Shown: one piece after another, positions 7,918 through 14,334 of the stretch
Numbering within the stretch: the first letter of the stretch is position 1
Layout of the letters: each line of letters begins with the position of its first letter
From: an uncultured Collinsella sp.
GTDB lineage: Bacteria > Actinomycetota > Coriobacteriia > Coriobacteriales > Coriobacteriaceae
Assembly (NCBI GenBank): GCA_959599615.1
Contig: CAUGKA010000013.1
Span: forward strand, 1-22,587
DNA length: 22,587 nucleotides
Direction: 5' to 3'
The notes under the pieces: generated by a model
What the model saw: only the letters and a program-made list of their open reading frames with translations
Told to the model about the DNA's origin: nothing
The model's database searches: none
Translations under genes and position numbers: made by a program

Positions 7918-9885
7918 ATGGAACAGAGGGTCCTCGGGGGAAGATACCTCCTCAAGGATAAGGTGGGAACAGGCGGCATGGCGACCGTCTACCGTGCACA
8001 GGACCAGGTCCTCGACCGCACGGTAGCCGTCAAGATCATGCTGCCACAGTATGCTGGCGACGCAACCTTCGCCGCACGCTTTAAGCAGGAGGCCCAGGCA
8101 GCAGCCGGTCTCTCCTCCCCCTATATCGTGGGCGTCTACGATTGGGGCAAGGACGGTGACACCTATTACATCGTCATGGAGTACCTGCGCGGCACTGACC
8201 TTAAGAGCGGCATCAAGAGCCACGGCGCCCTCGACCCCAAGAAGGTCGCCCAGATCGGCTCGCAGATCAGCTCTGCGCTTTCGGTCGCCCACAAGCACGA
8301 GATCATCCACCGCGACATTAAGCCGCAGAACATCATGGTGCTGCCCGACGGCAACATCAAGGTAATGGACTTTGGCATCGCACGCGCCAAGAACAGCCAC
8401 CTCACGCAAGACAACAACGTGCTGGGAACCGCCCACTACGTCAGCCCCGAGCAGACCCGCGGTCAGGACCTCGGCCCCACCTCGGATATCTACTCGCTGG
8501 GCGTCGTGATGTACGAGTGCGCCACCGGCCGCGTGCCCTTTGACGGTGATGACGCCATCTCGGTCGCACTCAAGCAGGTCAACGAGCTGCCTATTCCGCC
8601 GAGCCAGATCAACTCCGGTGTCGACGCCGACCTTGAGCGCATCATCCTCAAGTGCATGGAGAAGGACCCGGCAAACCGCTTCCAGACCGCTGACGAGCTG
8701 CGTCAGGTGCTCAACAGCTACCTGTCCGGTCGTGCCGTCAACATCTCGGAGCCCACGCGCATCATCGGTGCCCCCGGCGAGCTTGGCGCCACCAAGACTC
8801 GCGAGCTTTCCGATCAGACGCGCGCCATGGTGCGTCCCGTCTCGGGCGTGAGCGGCCAGAATACCGCCCGTAGCTCGGTTTCGGGTTCCACCGGCTCCTA
8901 CGAGGTCGAAAAGCCCAAATCCAACAAAAACAAGATCATCGCCGCCGTGGTGGCAGCCGTTGCCGTCATCGGCATCGTGGTGGCCTTTGCCACAGGACTC
9001 TTTGGCGGCGAGCAGGTCACCGTTCCCGATGTACTGGGCAAGGACCAGCAGACTGCCGTCGAACTGATCAAGGAAGCCGGCCTCGAGGTCGGCACCATCG
9101 ACCAAAGCTACAACGACGATGTCGACGAGGGCAAGGTCGCCGAGCAGACGCCCAACGGCAACACCAAGAAGGCCAAGGGCACTAAGGTGAACCTGGTAAT
9201 CTCCAAGGGCCCCAAGCCCTCCGAGAAGGTTGAGGTTCCCCGGCTTGTCGGCCTGACCAAGGACCAGGCAGAAGCCGCGCTGGCAAGCGTTGGCCTGAAG
9301 GGCAACGCCTCCGAGGAGGCCAACGAGGCCGATGAGGGCCAGGTCTTTGAGCAGGGCACCGAAGCCGGTAAGGAAGTCGCGAAGGGCACGACCATCTCGT
9401 ACAAGGTCTCGAGCGGCCCGGATACCACGTCCGTCCCCGACCTGACCGACATGACCGAGGCCCAGGCGCGCAACGCCCTCGATATGGCAGGCTTTGGCGT
9501 CGACGTGAGCTACCAGGAGAACGACTCAGTTACCGAGGGAACCGTGATCAGCTGGAACCCCAGCGGCAAGCAGAAGCCCGGCGCCACGATTACCGTCGTC
9601 ATTGCCAAGAAGTCCGGCAAGGCCAGCGTTCCGGGTAACCTGTACGGCAAGAGCATCTCCGCCGCCGTCACCGCGCTCAACAACGCCGGGTTCTACAACA
9701 TCGCGTTCTGCGACCAGAACGGCAACCCCGTGAGCGGCAACGAAAACGCCACCGTTACGGGCGTCTCCCCCACCGGCAAGCAGTCCACCGACAACACGAT
9801 TACGCTGACGGTTTCGATTTCTGGCTCGGGTTCGGGCTCTGGCTCGGGCACGAGCACGGGCGACGATTCTGGTACGACCAACTAG
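7918..9885 (+). CDS. pknB: PknB-like Ser/Thr kinase with four PASTA domains
   Basis: From ATG 7918 this is 655 residues. The kinase domain (about 8-270) has a glycine loop VGTGGMATVYRA, Lys39 in VAVKIM, HRDIKPQN with Asp133, DFG at Asp151 and an SPEQ (APE) motif, so it should be active. A cytoplasmic Ser/Thr-rich linker precedes one membrane span (about 340-361). Four PASTA repeats follow outside the cell, starting near 366, 437, 502 and 568, with VPDVLGK, VPRLVGL, VPDLTDM and VPGNLYG openings; the fourth diverges and has a Cys. The tail is a Ser/Gly alternating stretch. PASTA domains bind muropeptides or lipid II, so the kinase probably reports wall status to FhaA, FhaB and the SEDS-PBP protein. 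It lies 132 bases after the fusion gene, with no separate pknA between, and ends the operon before a terminator. Confidence 0.95.
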   Translation: MEQRVLGGRYLLKDKVGTGGMATVYRAQDQVLDRTVAVKIMLPQYAGDATFAARFKQEAQAAAGLSSPYIVGVYDWGKDGDTYYIVMEYLRGTDLKSGIKSHGALDPKKVAQIGSQISSALSVAHKHEIIHRDIKPQNIMVLPDGNIKVMDFGIARAKNSHLTQDNNVLGTAHYVSPEQTRGQDLGPTSDIYSLGVVMYECATGRVPFDGDDAISVALKQVNELPIPPSQINSGVDADLERIILKCMEKDPANRFQTADELRQVLNSYLSGRAVNISEPTRIIGAPGELGATKTRELSDQTRAMVRPVSGVSGQNTARSSVSGSTGSYEVEKPKSNKNKIIAAVVAAVAVIGIVVAFATGLFGGEQVTVPDVLGKDQQTAVELIKEAGLEVGTIDQSYNDDVDEGKVAEQTPNGNTKKAKGTKVNLVISKGPKPSEKVEVPRLVGLTKDQAEAALASVGLKGNASEEANEADEGQVFEQGTEAGKEVAKGTTISYKVSSGPDTTSVPDLTDMTEAQARNALDMAGFGVDVSYQENDSVTEGTVISWNPSGKQKPGATITVVIAKKSGKASVPGNLYGKSISAAVTALNNAGFYNIAFCDQNGNPVSGNENATVTGVSPTGKQSTDNTITLTVSISGSGSGSGSGTSTGDDSGTTN

Positions 9886-9937
9886 TCGCCGCCCCACCGC
9901 CCATTACGGCTCCCGCCGCAAACATATTCGCTCACAG

Positions 9938-9977
9938 GCGCCCGCTTGCTCCCCCAGCAAGCGGGCGCTTCGTTTTT
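9938..9977 (+). terminator. Rho-independent terminator after pknB
   Basis: A perfect 13-bp stem (GCGCCCGCTTGCT paired with AGCAAGCGGGCGC) closes a five-C loop and is followed by TTCGTTTTT. It lies 52 bases past the pknB stop and ends the wall-signalling operon. Confidence 0.93.
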
Positions 9978-9996
9978 GACATGGCATGAACCAGAA

Positions 9997-10027
9997 GAGC
10001 CCGGCACCGTGGCGGTGTACCGGGCTC
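9997..10027 (-). terminator. Terminator-like hairpin, repeat copy 1
   Basis: This is the same GAGCCCGG...CCGGGCTC hairpin as beside the tRNA, with two extra bases next to the loop. It is the most distal of three copies downstream of the tRNA on the minus strand and is probably a duplicated relic. Confidence 0.4.
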
Positions 10028-10126
10028 GACAAATCTCTGGTGCCCCCGGGCGGATTCGAAAACTCCCCCCGCGGGGAAATTGGTGACGCGGGTGTCGACG
10101 GCTCGAACCCTGCCCTTAGACCAGAA

Positions 10127-10155
10127 GAGCCCGGCACCGTAGCGGTACCGGGCTC
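10127..10155 (-). terminator. Terminator-like hairpin, repeat copy 2
   Basis: This hairpin is identical to the one immediately downstream of tRNA-Arg and lies 128 bases further on. It could act as a backup terminator for read-through from the tRNA. Confidence 0.45.
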
Positions 10156-10254
10156 GACAAATCTCTGGTGCCCCCGGGCGGATTCGAAAACTCCCCCCGC
10201 GGGGAAATTGGTGACGCGGGTGTCGACGGCTCGAACCCTGCCCTTAGACCAGAA

Positions 10255-10283
10255 GAGCCCGGCACCGTAGCGGTACCGGGCTC
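10255..10283 (-). terminator. Hairpin terminator of tRNA-Arg
   Basis: On the minus strand, 10 bases past the tRNA CCA, a 13-bp stem (GAGCCCGGTACCG with CGGTGCCGGGCTC, one T-G wobble) has a 3-base loop and is followed by TTCT. The T-tract is weak, but position and stem strength suit a tRNA terminator. Confidence 0.65.
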
Positions 10284-10293
10284 GACAAATCTC

Positions 10294-10369
10294 TGGTGCC
10301 CCCGGGCGGATTCGAACCGTCGACACCCGCTTTAGGAGAGCGGTGCTCTATCCCCTGAGCTACGGAGGC
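10294..10369 (-). tRNA. tRNA-Arg, anticodon CCU
   Basis: This is a 76-base cloverleaf with encoded CCA. The acceptor stem GCCTCCG pairs with CGGGGGC (one T-G), D stem GCTC with GAGC, and anticodon stem CCGCT with AGCGG. The loop CTCCTAA has anticodon CCT at 34-36, reading the AGG arginine codon. The T-loop is TTCGAAT. The T-stem GACGG/CCGCC has one A-C mismatch at pair 50-64. The 3' terminal 23 bases are duplicated twice downstream. Confidence 0.95.
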
Positions 10370-10450
10370 ATGTTGTATTAGTGTAGCAGATTTACGCCGC
10401 TGTAATGCAGCGTATACCCACTCTTCGAAGTTGCGGTGGAACAGCCCTCC

Positions 10451-10664
10451 GGAAAGTGCGTCCCACTATCCAGGCAAATTCTGGGTCAGACTTTCCCCAT
10501 GAGACCTCGCTGGGAAACAGTGACCCAGAATTTCGGCTCGAAACGGGACACGGTTTCCCAAACGACCCCGTTCCGGAAACTACACCCCGGAATCGACGCT
10601 CGAACTGGGATGCACTTTCCCGATCGAGCCACATGGGAGACTGCGCCCCACTTTGAGGGGGCGC
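10451..10664. repeat. Nested imperfect palindromes in a 305-bp gene-free stretch
   Basis: The gap 10370-10674 has no credible gene. It holds GTGCGTCCCA/TTTCCC-type arms arranged as hairpins. The clearest spans 10476-10533: 22-base arms match at 19 positions around a 14-base loop. Outer arms at 10451-10465 and 10606-10620 are complementary at 14 of 15 positions. Weaker related pairs lie at about 10544-10585 and 10606-10650. Arms from different hairpins resemble each other, which points to a diverged small palindromic repeat family rather than one terminator. Short open frames here are by-products. Confidence 0.6.
10643..10664 (-). terminator. Possible terminator after DUF956 gene
   Basis: A 7-bp perfect stem (GCGCCCC with GGGGCGC) around an 8-base loop starts 10 bases past the DUF956 stop on the minus strand. 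No T-run follows, so intrinsic termination would be weak. Confidence 0.4.
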
Positions 10665-10674
10665 TCTATAATGA

Positions 10675-11073
10675 CTAGTTGCCTTTGTGGAAGAGGTTTT
10701 TGATAACGGAGGGGATGCTCTTGGCGCCCTTAGCCGTCACATCGATAAAGTCAGGCGAACGCACGAGCTTATCCTCGTCAACGTACTTGCGGACCGCACG
10801 AAGCGTCTCTTTGTCATCGCGCGTCGAAAACGTAAAGTGACCATTGTCCTTGGTGAAGATGGCAAAACGCGTAATCTTCTTGGTGCCGCGCAAAACCTCA
10901 GCGGCAATATAGTCGACCTCATCCCACGGGATCTGAATAAAATCCTCGGGATTGCGCTCGTTATAGTACTCAAACGCCTTATTGCCCACCATTACGTTAC
11001 CGTGACTGGTAAGCCCCATCAGGCAGGTTGCCGGCGTTGCCAGATCGACCGTGCTGTTCTGAGATTGCGCCAT
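10675..11073 (-). CDS. manO: DUF956 family protein (ManO-like), PTS-associated
   Basis: This 132-residue protein starts at ATG 11073 (MAQSQNSTVDLATPATCLMG), with GGAGGG 10 bases upstream. Longer in-frame starts fall inside the terminator hairpin at 11102-11137 and were rejected. The body matches DUF956 as I know it, including GNVMVGNKAFEYYNERNPED and IQIPWDEVDYIAAEVL, and a basic C-terminus ending FHKGN. No membrane span is seen. DUF956 genes commonly follow mannose-type IIAB-IIC-IID genes and are thought to affect regulation of that PTS; the mechanism is not established. It lies beyond the operon terminator, so its expression would need read-through or its own promoter. Confidence 0.85.
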   Translation of the reverse strand: MAQSQNSTVDLATPATCLMGLTSHGNVMVGNKAFEYYNERNPEDFIQIPWDEVDYIAAEVLRGTKKITRFAIFTKDNGHFTFSTRDDKETLRAVRKYVDEDKLVRSPDFIDVTAKGAKSIPSVIKNLFHKGN

Positions 11074-11101
11074 GCGCGCCTCGCCCTCCAAATAAAACAA
11101 T

Positions 11102-11137
11102 CGGACCGCATCCAGTGTACCCACCGGGTGCGGTCCG
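11102..11137 (-). terminator. Terminator or attenuator between IID and DUF956
   Basis: A 12-bp stem (CGGACCGCACCC with GGATGCGGTCCG on the minus strand, one G-T pair) with a 12-base loop is followed by ATTGTTTTATTT. It sits 57 bases past the IID stop and 28 bases before the DUF956 start, so it may limit how much DUF956 is made. Confidence 0.8.
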
Positions 11138-11193
11138 TTTCAATGGCTCAAAAGCCCTTGCCTAGCAATTCTCGGTCTTAAGCCGAAACGTGC

Positions 11194-12114
11194 TTACATG
11201 AAGCCGCAGACGCGACCGATGATGCCGATGGCGAAGAGAGCCAGGATGATGACGATCGGGCTGACCTTCTTCTTGAGGAGCTTGCAGACCAGCAGGGTCA
11301 GGCACACGGCGGCAAGGCCGGGGATGAGCTGATCGAGGTTAGCCTGAAGCGTGGTGACCTTCACCTGATCAAGGGCGTTAGCACCGATGGAGTTATACAT
11401 CGTCAGTGCTTCCTTGACACCCTCAGAACCGGAGGGCAGATTAGCCCAGTCGATAAAGGCGCCAGCAGACTGCGTGACCTTGGAGACGACCGGGGTGAAG
11501 GAGATGGACACCCAGCGCTCGACCAGGGCGCCGATGATGAACATACCCAGGATGGAAGCGCCCTCGGTGACCTTGCCCATCAGACCGCCGGAGAGGTCCT
11601 TGGCGATGGAGGAGCCGACCTTGTAGCCAAACTCCTGCGTGTACCACAGGAAGGCGTAACGGATGATGTTCCACGCGAAGAAGAACAGCAGCGGACCGGC
11701 GATGCTGCCGGACAGGGCCAGGGAAGCGCCCAGAGCACCCAGAATCGGGCGAAGGGTGAACCAGAAGGCGGGGTCGCCGACGCCGGCGAGCGGGCCCATC
11801 ATACCGACCTTGACGCCCTGAATGGCGACGTCGTCAATCGGAGCACCGTTGGCGCGCTCCTCCTCGAGAGCGAGGGTAACGCCAATGACGGGGGCGGAAA
11901 CATAGGGGTGGGTGTTATAGAACTCCAGGTGGCGCTTAAGAGCGGCAATCTGGTCATCCTTGCTGGTGTAGAGCTTCTTGATCGCAGGGATCATTGCGAA
12001 GCACCAGCCGCCGTTCTGCATACGCTCGTAGTTCCACGAGCCCTGAAGGAACTGATGACGGAAGCAAACCTTCTTACGGTCAGCCTTGGTGAGCTGAATC
12101 TTGTTCTCTGCCAT
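11194..12114 (-). CDS. manZ: PTS mannose-family EIID component
   Basis: This 306-residue protein starts at ATG 12114 (MAENKIQLTKADRKK), with GGGGAG eight bases upstream. A GTG at 12123 in the same frame is too close to the ribosome site. It has EIID family features: FLQGSWNYERMQNGGWCFAMIP near the N-terminus, VGMMGPLAGVGDP in the middle, and hydrophobic spans at about 125-160, 190-215 and 275-306. With EIIC it forms the sugar-conducting membrane complex. It lies 16 bases downstream of the IIC stop in the IIAB-IIC-IID order. The exact sugar (mannose, glucose or another hexose) cannot be read from the sequence; DUF956 nearby favours the mannose/glucose type. Confidence 0.94.
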   Translation of the reverse strand: MAENKIQLTKADRKKVCFRHQFLQGSWNYERMQNGGWCFAMIPAIKKLYTSKDDQIAALKRHLEFYNTHPYVSAPVIGVTLALEEERANGAPIDDVAIQGVKVGMMGPLAGVGDPAFWFTLRPILGALGASLALSGSIAGPLLFFFAWNIIRYAFLWYTQEFGYKVGSSIAKDLSGGLMGKVTEGASILGMFIIGALVERWVSISFTPVVSKVTQSAGAFIDWANLPSGSEGVKEALTMYNSIGANALDQVKVTTLQANLDQLIPGLAAVCLTLLVCKLLKKKVSPIVIILALFAIGIIGRVCGFM

Positions 12115-12130
12115 ATGTATCACTCCCCTC

Positions 12131-12949
12131 CTACTCGTAATCGTTCAGAATGTCGCCGAGCGGGTCACCGGAGCCACCGCCCATGCCGCCACCCTGCTTG
12201 GCCAGATCCTTAAGGCCAAGGTAGATGAGGGCAAGGGAGATGCCGATGAGGCCAAGGGCGATCAGCGTGAGCTGAGGGATGGCAGCAAGGACAAAGCCGA
12301 GGATGAAGAACGGCCAGGTCTCCTTGGTGGCCATCATGTTGATGACCATGGCGTAACCGACGGAAGCGACCATGCCGCCGCCGACAGCCATGCCGCCGGA
12401 CAGCCAATCGGGCATAGCGTTAAGCGCGTTGGTAACGGCCTCGGCCGGGATGATGCACAGAAGTACTGCCGGGATGGCGATACGAACACCCTGCATGAGG
12501 ATGCCGGCGTACTGCCAACGCTCGATGCCGGCGAAGTCGCCCTTCTCGGCGCAGGCGTCCATGGCGTGAACCATAGCGGTAGCCAGGGTACGGCAGATCA
12601 TGGTCAGGAACAGACCAGCGACCGACAGCGGGACGGCGACGGCGATGGCGGCGGTAACGGCCTTGGCCGAATCGGTGGCGCCACCGTTGAGGGCGAGCAC
12701 CATGATGATCGAAGAAGCGACCGAGGCCAGAGCGGCGTCAGGCGCGACGGCGGCGCCGACGTTAGCCCAGCCAAGGGCCATCATCTGGAGCGAACCGCCC
12801 AGGAGGATGCCCTCCTGAAGGTGACCGGTTACGAGACCGATAAGCGTGCATGCCACGAGCGGCTGATGGAACTGGAACTCATCCAGAATGCCTTCCATAC
12901 CGGCAAGCAACGCGACAATCGCAACAAGCAGAATAGTGATTGCAGACAT
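12131..12949 (-). CDS. manY: PTS mannose/sorbose-family EIIC component
   Basis: This 272-residue, strongly hydrophobic protein begins at ATG 12949, eight bases after AAAGGAGGG. Family motifs include GILDEFQFHQPLVACTLIG with the following LQEGILLGGSLQMM, and GWANVGAAVAPDAALASVAS. About eight hydrophobic segments run to residue 250, then a Gly-rich, acidic tail. EIIC and EIID together form the substrate channel that receives phosphate from IIB. It lies 18 bases past the IIAB stop, consistent with one transcript. Confidence 0.94.
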   Translation of the reverse strand: MSAITILLVAIVALLAGMEGILDEFQFHQPLVACTLIGLVTGHLQEGILLGGSLQMMALGWANVGAAVAPDAALASVASSIIMVLALNGGATDSAKAVTAAIAVAVPLSVAGLFLTMICRTLATAMVHAMDACAEKGDFAGIERWQYAGILMQGVRIAIPAVLLCIIPAEAVTNALNAMPDWLSGGMAVGGGMVASVGYAMVINMMATKETWPFFILGFVLAAIPQLTLIALGLIGISLALIYLGLKDLAKQGGGMGGGSGDPLGDILNDYE

Positions 12950-12967
12950 GTATCGGACCCTCCTTTA

Positions 12968-13957
12968 CTATGCTTGAGCGGCCAGTTCGGCCTTAGCTTT
13001 CTTCAACATGGCGTCGAGATCCTCGGAGGAATCCGAAGGAACCTTGCGGACCTCGAACTTGACGCCCTTGGCCTTGAGAGCCTCGATGGTCTTGACATCG
13101 TCATCGCCCATAGCGACAGCGTTAGTGACGACGACCTTGCCCTTGGAGTGGGCCATGGAACCGATGTTGGCTTCCTTGATGTCGACGCCGGCCTCGATGG
13201 CCCTGAGCAGATCCTGCGGGTTCTCGAACAGCAGCATCGCCTTGGTGTCGCCAAAGCGCGTGTCCTTGACGACCTCGGCCATCTTCTTGATAGGCACGAC
13301 GTTGGCGTGGACTCCCGGAGGGGCAGCCTGCTCGATCATGGTCTTGCGGAGCTCGTCGTGAGCAACGCCGTCGGAGACCACGATGATGCGGTTGGGGTTG
13401 ATCTGCTTGGTCCACGTGGTGGCCACCTGACCATGCAGCAGGCGCGTGTCGATACGGACGTGGGCGATCTTGATGTGCCCGTCGCCGATCACCGTTCCCG
13501 GAGGAATGGCACCCGCAGGAGCAGCGGCGGCCGCAGCCGGCTTCTTCTCCTCGGGCTCCAGAGACTCGGGCTTGACGCGCACGCCAGCCTTAGCCTCAGT
13601 CACGAGATGTTTTGCGATCGCATGTGCAGTGTTCTTTGCGTCAAAGCGCTGCGAATATGCCTCGATGAGCATAGGCAGGTTGACACCGGTGACGATAGCC
13701 CAGGAATCGTGGCCCTCGATGAGCCCGCTGATCTGGTTGAACGGCGTGCCGCCCCACAGATCAACGAGGAAGAGCACCTGCTCCTGGTCCTCGAAGGAAG
13801 CGATTGCTTCCTCGACCTTGGCACGGAAGTCGTCGGGGCCCATGCTCGGCTCGAGCGAGACCACGGCAACAGACGGCTGATCGCCAAAGACCATCGAGCC
13901 CGTCTGCTTGATTCCAGCCGCCAAGTCACCATGGCTAGCAAGAACAATACTTACCAT
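12968..13957 (-). CDS. manX: PTS mannose-family EIIAB component
   Basis: From ATG 13957 it is 329 residues; GTG 13960 directly before is a possible alternative. GGAGGT lies six bases upstream. Residues 1-125 are EIIA of the mannose family, with ASHGDLAAGI and the HPr-phosphorylated His9, plus LVDLWGGTPFN. A hinge rich in Ala, Pro and Glu (about 128-158) joins EIIB, which starts near residue 160 with VRIDTRLLHGQVATTW and phosphorylated His175. That spacing is like E. coli ManX. The protein passes phosphate from HPr-His to His9 to His175 to sugar in the cytoplasm. It is the first gene of the operon and follows a long AT-rich leader. Confidence 0.95.
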   Translation of the reverse strand: MVSIVLASHGDLAAGIKQTGSMVFGDQPSVAVVSLEPSMGPDDFRAKVEEAIASFEDQEQVLFLVDLWGGTPFNQISGLIEGHDSWAIVTGVNLPMLIEAYSQRFDAKNTAHAIAKHLVTEAKAGVRVKPESLEPEEKKPAAAAAAPAGAIPPGTVIGDGHIKIAHVRIDTRLLHGQVATTWTKQINPNRIIVVSDGVAHDELRKTMIEQAAPPGVHANVVPIKKMAEVVKDTRFGDTKAMLLFENPQDLLRAIEAGVDIKEANIGSMAHSKGKVVVTNAVAMGDDDVKTIEALKAKGVKFEVRKVPSDSSEDLDAMLKKAKAELAAQA

Positions 13958-14274
13958 CACATAACCTCCTTTTTGTCTACGTATTTCCTACACGACAATA
14001 AAGGAGTATACCTGTTCGTCTTGTGGATTTATAGCTAAATTCGCAAAAGGTTGCATTATTTGTTTAAACGTCTAAGTTTGTTACAAATTGATTACGTTGC
14101 TGATTTACAGCTCATTGCCTACTAAAACGTGATTTGCCAATTACTTTCACAGATATATACAGACACTCTGTTCATTAATGCCGCTTTTAGGTTAATCCCA
14201 ATGCGCCTGCGTGCCGCTATTTTGTTTAAACAGACATAACTTGACTAATTGTATGAATTATGCTCTAGCGCAAG
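13958..14274 (-). promoter_or_regulatory. AT-rich upstream region of the PTS operon with repeated TGTTTAAAC motif
   Basis: This stretch has no gene and is markedly AT-richer than its surroundings. It must hold the promoter of the minus-strand PTS operon. TTTGTTTAAAC occurs at 14059-14069 and 14221-14231, 162 bases apart, and the second copy belongs to a perfect palindrome TGTTTAAACA (14223-14232). These could be operator sites. A TATACT element about 45 bases upstream of IIAB could be a -10 box, but no convincing -35 sits at the right distance. I found no convincing -24/-12 (sigma-54) pair. Confidence 0.45.
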
Positions 14275-14330
14275 TAGTCATTGGGGACGTTCTTAAACGA
14301 CTAGTCAAACAAGAACGTCCCCAACGACTA
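14275..14330. repeat. 20-bp inverted repeat with 16-base loop next to hypA
   Basis: Arms at 14275-14294 and 14311-14330 are complementary at 19 of 20 positions; in minus-strand RNA the exception is a G-U pair. The loop contains the palindrome GACTAGTC. It begins four bases after the hypA stop, so it may end the hypA transcript, but no T-run follows. The GGGGACGTTCTT arm recalls mobile palindromic (REP-like) intergenic repeats. Confidence 0.75.
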
Positions 14331-14334
14331 GGGG

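Larger units (their letters stand above)
9991..10316 (-). repeat. 128-bp tandem repeat duplicating the 3' end and terminator of tRNA-Arg
   Basis: Two near-identical units (9991-10120, 130 bp; 10121-10248, 128 bp) and a third partial copy (from 10249) running into the tRNA gene. Each holds a GC-rich hairpin, then the 23-bp 3' end of the tRNA gene including CCA (10038-10060, 10166-10188, and the real one at 10294-10316, exactly 128 bases apart). The first two units then diverge from the tRNA into a shared spacer with a CCCCGCGGGG palindrome. The spacer also holds an inverted copy of the tRNA T-arm region (10088-10110 and 10216-10238, 21 of 23 bases). The first unit has two extra bases in its hairpin. 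This is a tRNA-anchored duplication, either local slippage or traces of integration at the tRNA 3' end. Open frames crossing it are not genes. Confidence 0.9.

Noticed and set aside
9986..10270. Open frames on both strands across the tandem repeat
   Set aside because: They run through tRNA fragments, terminator hairpins and palindromes, and their repetition follows the DNA repeat rather than any protein family.
9991..10316. Repeat array considered as a CRISPR
   Set aside because: Only two and a half copies of a 128-bp unit, with repeated rather than unique spacers, and no cas genes.
10392..10678. Overlapping open frames on both strands between the tRNA and DUF956 genes
   Set aside because: They are by-products of GC-rich palindromes, lack ribosome sites and have no protein-like composition.
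12101..14038. A 645-codon plus-strand open frame antisense to the PTS genes
   Set aside because: The minus-strand EIIAB, EIIC and EIID genes are unmistakable; this frame is their reverse-strand shadow, rich in His, Asp and Gly.
13958..14274. Sigma-54 promoter for the mannose-type PTS
   Set aside because: A TTGGCA element exists on the minus strand (about 14135) but the matching GC at the -12 position is absent, and no LevR-type activator is seen nearby.
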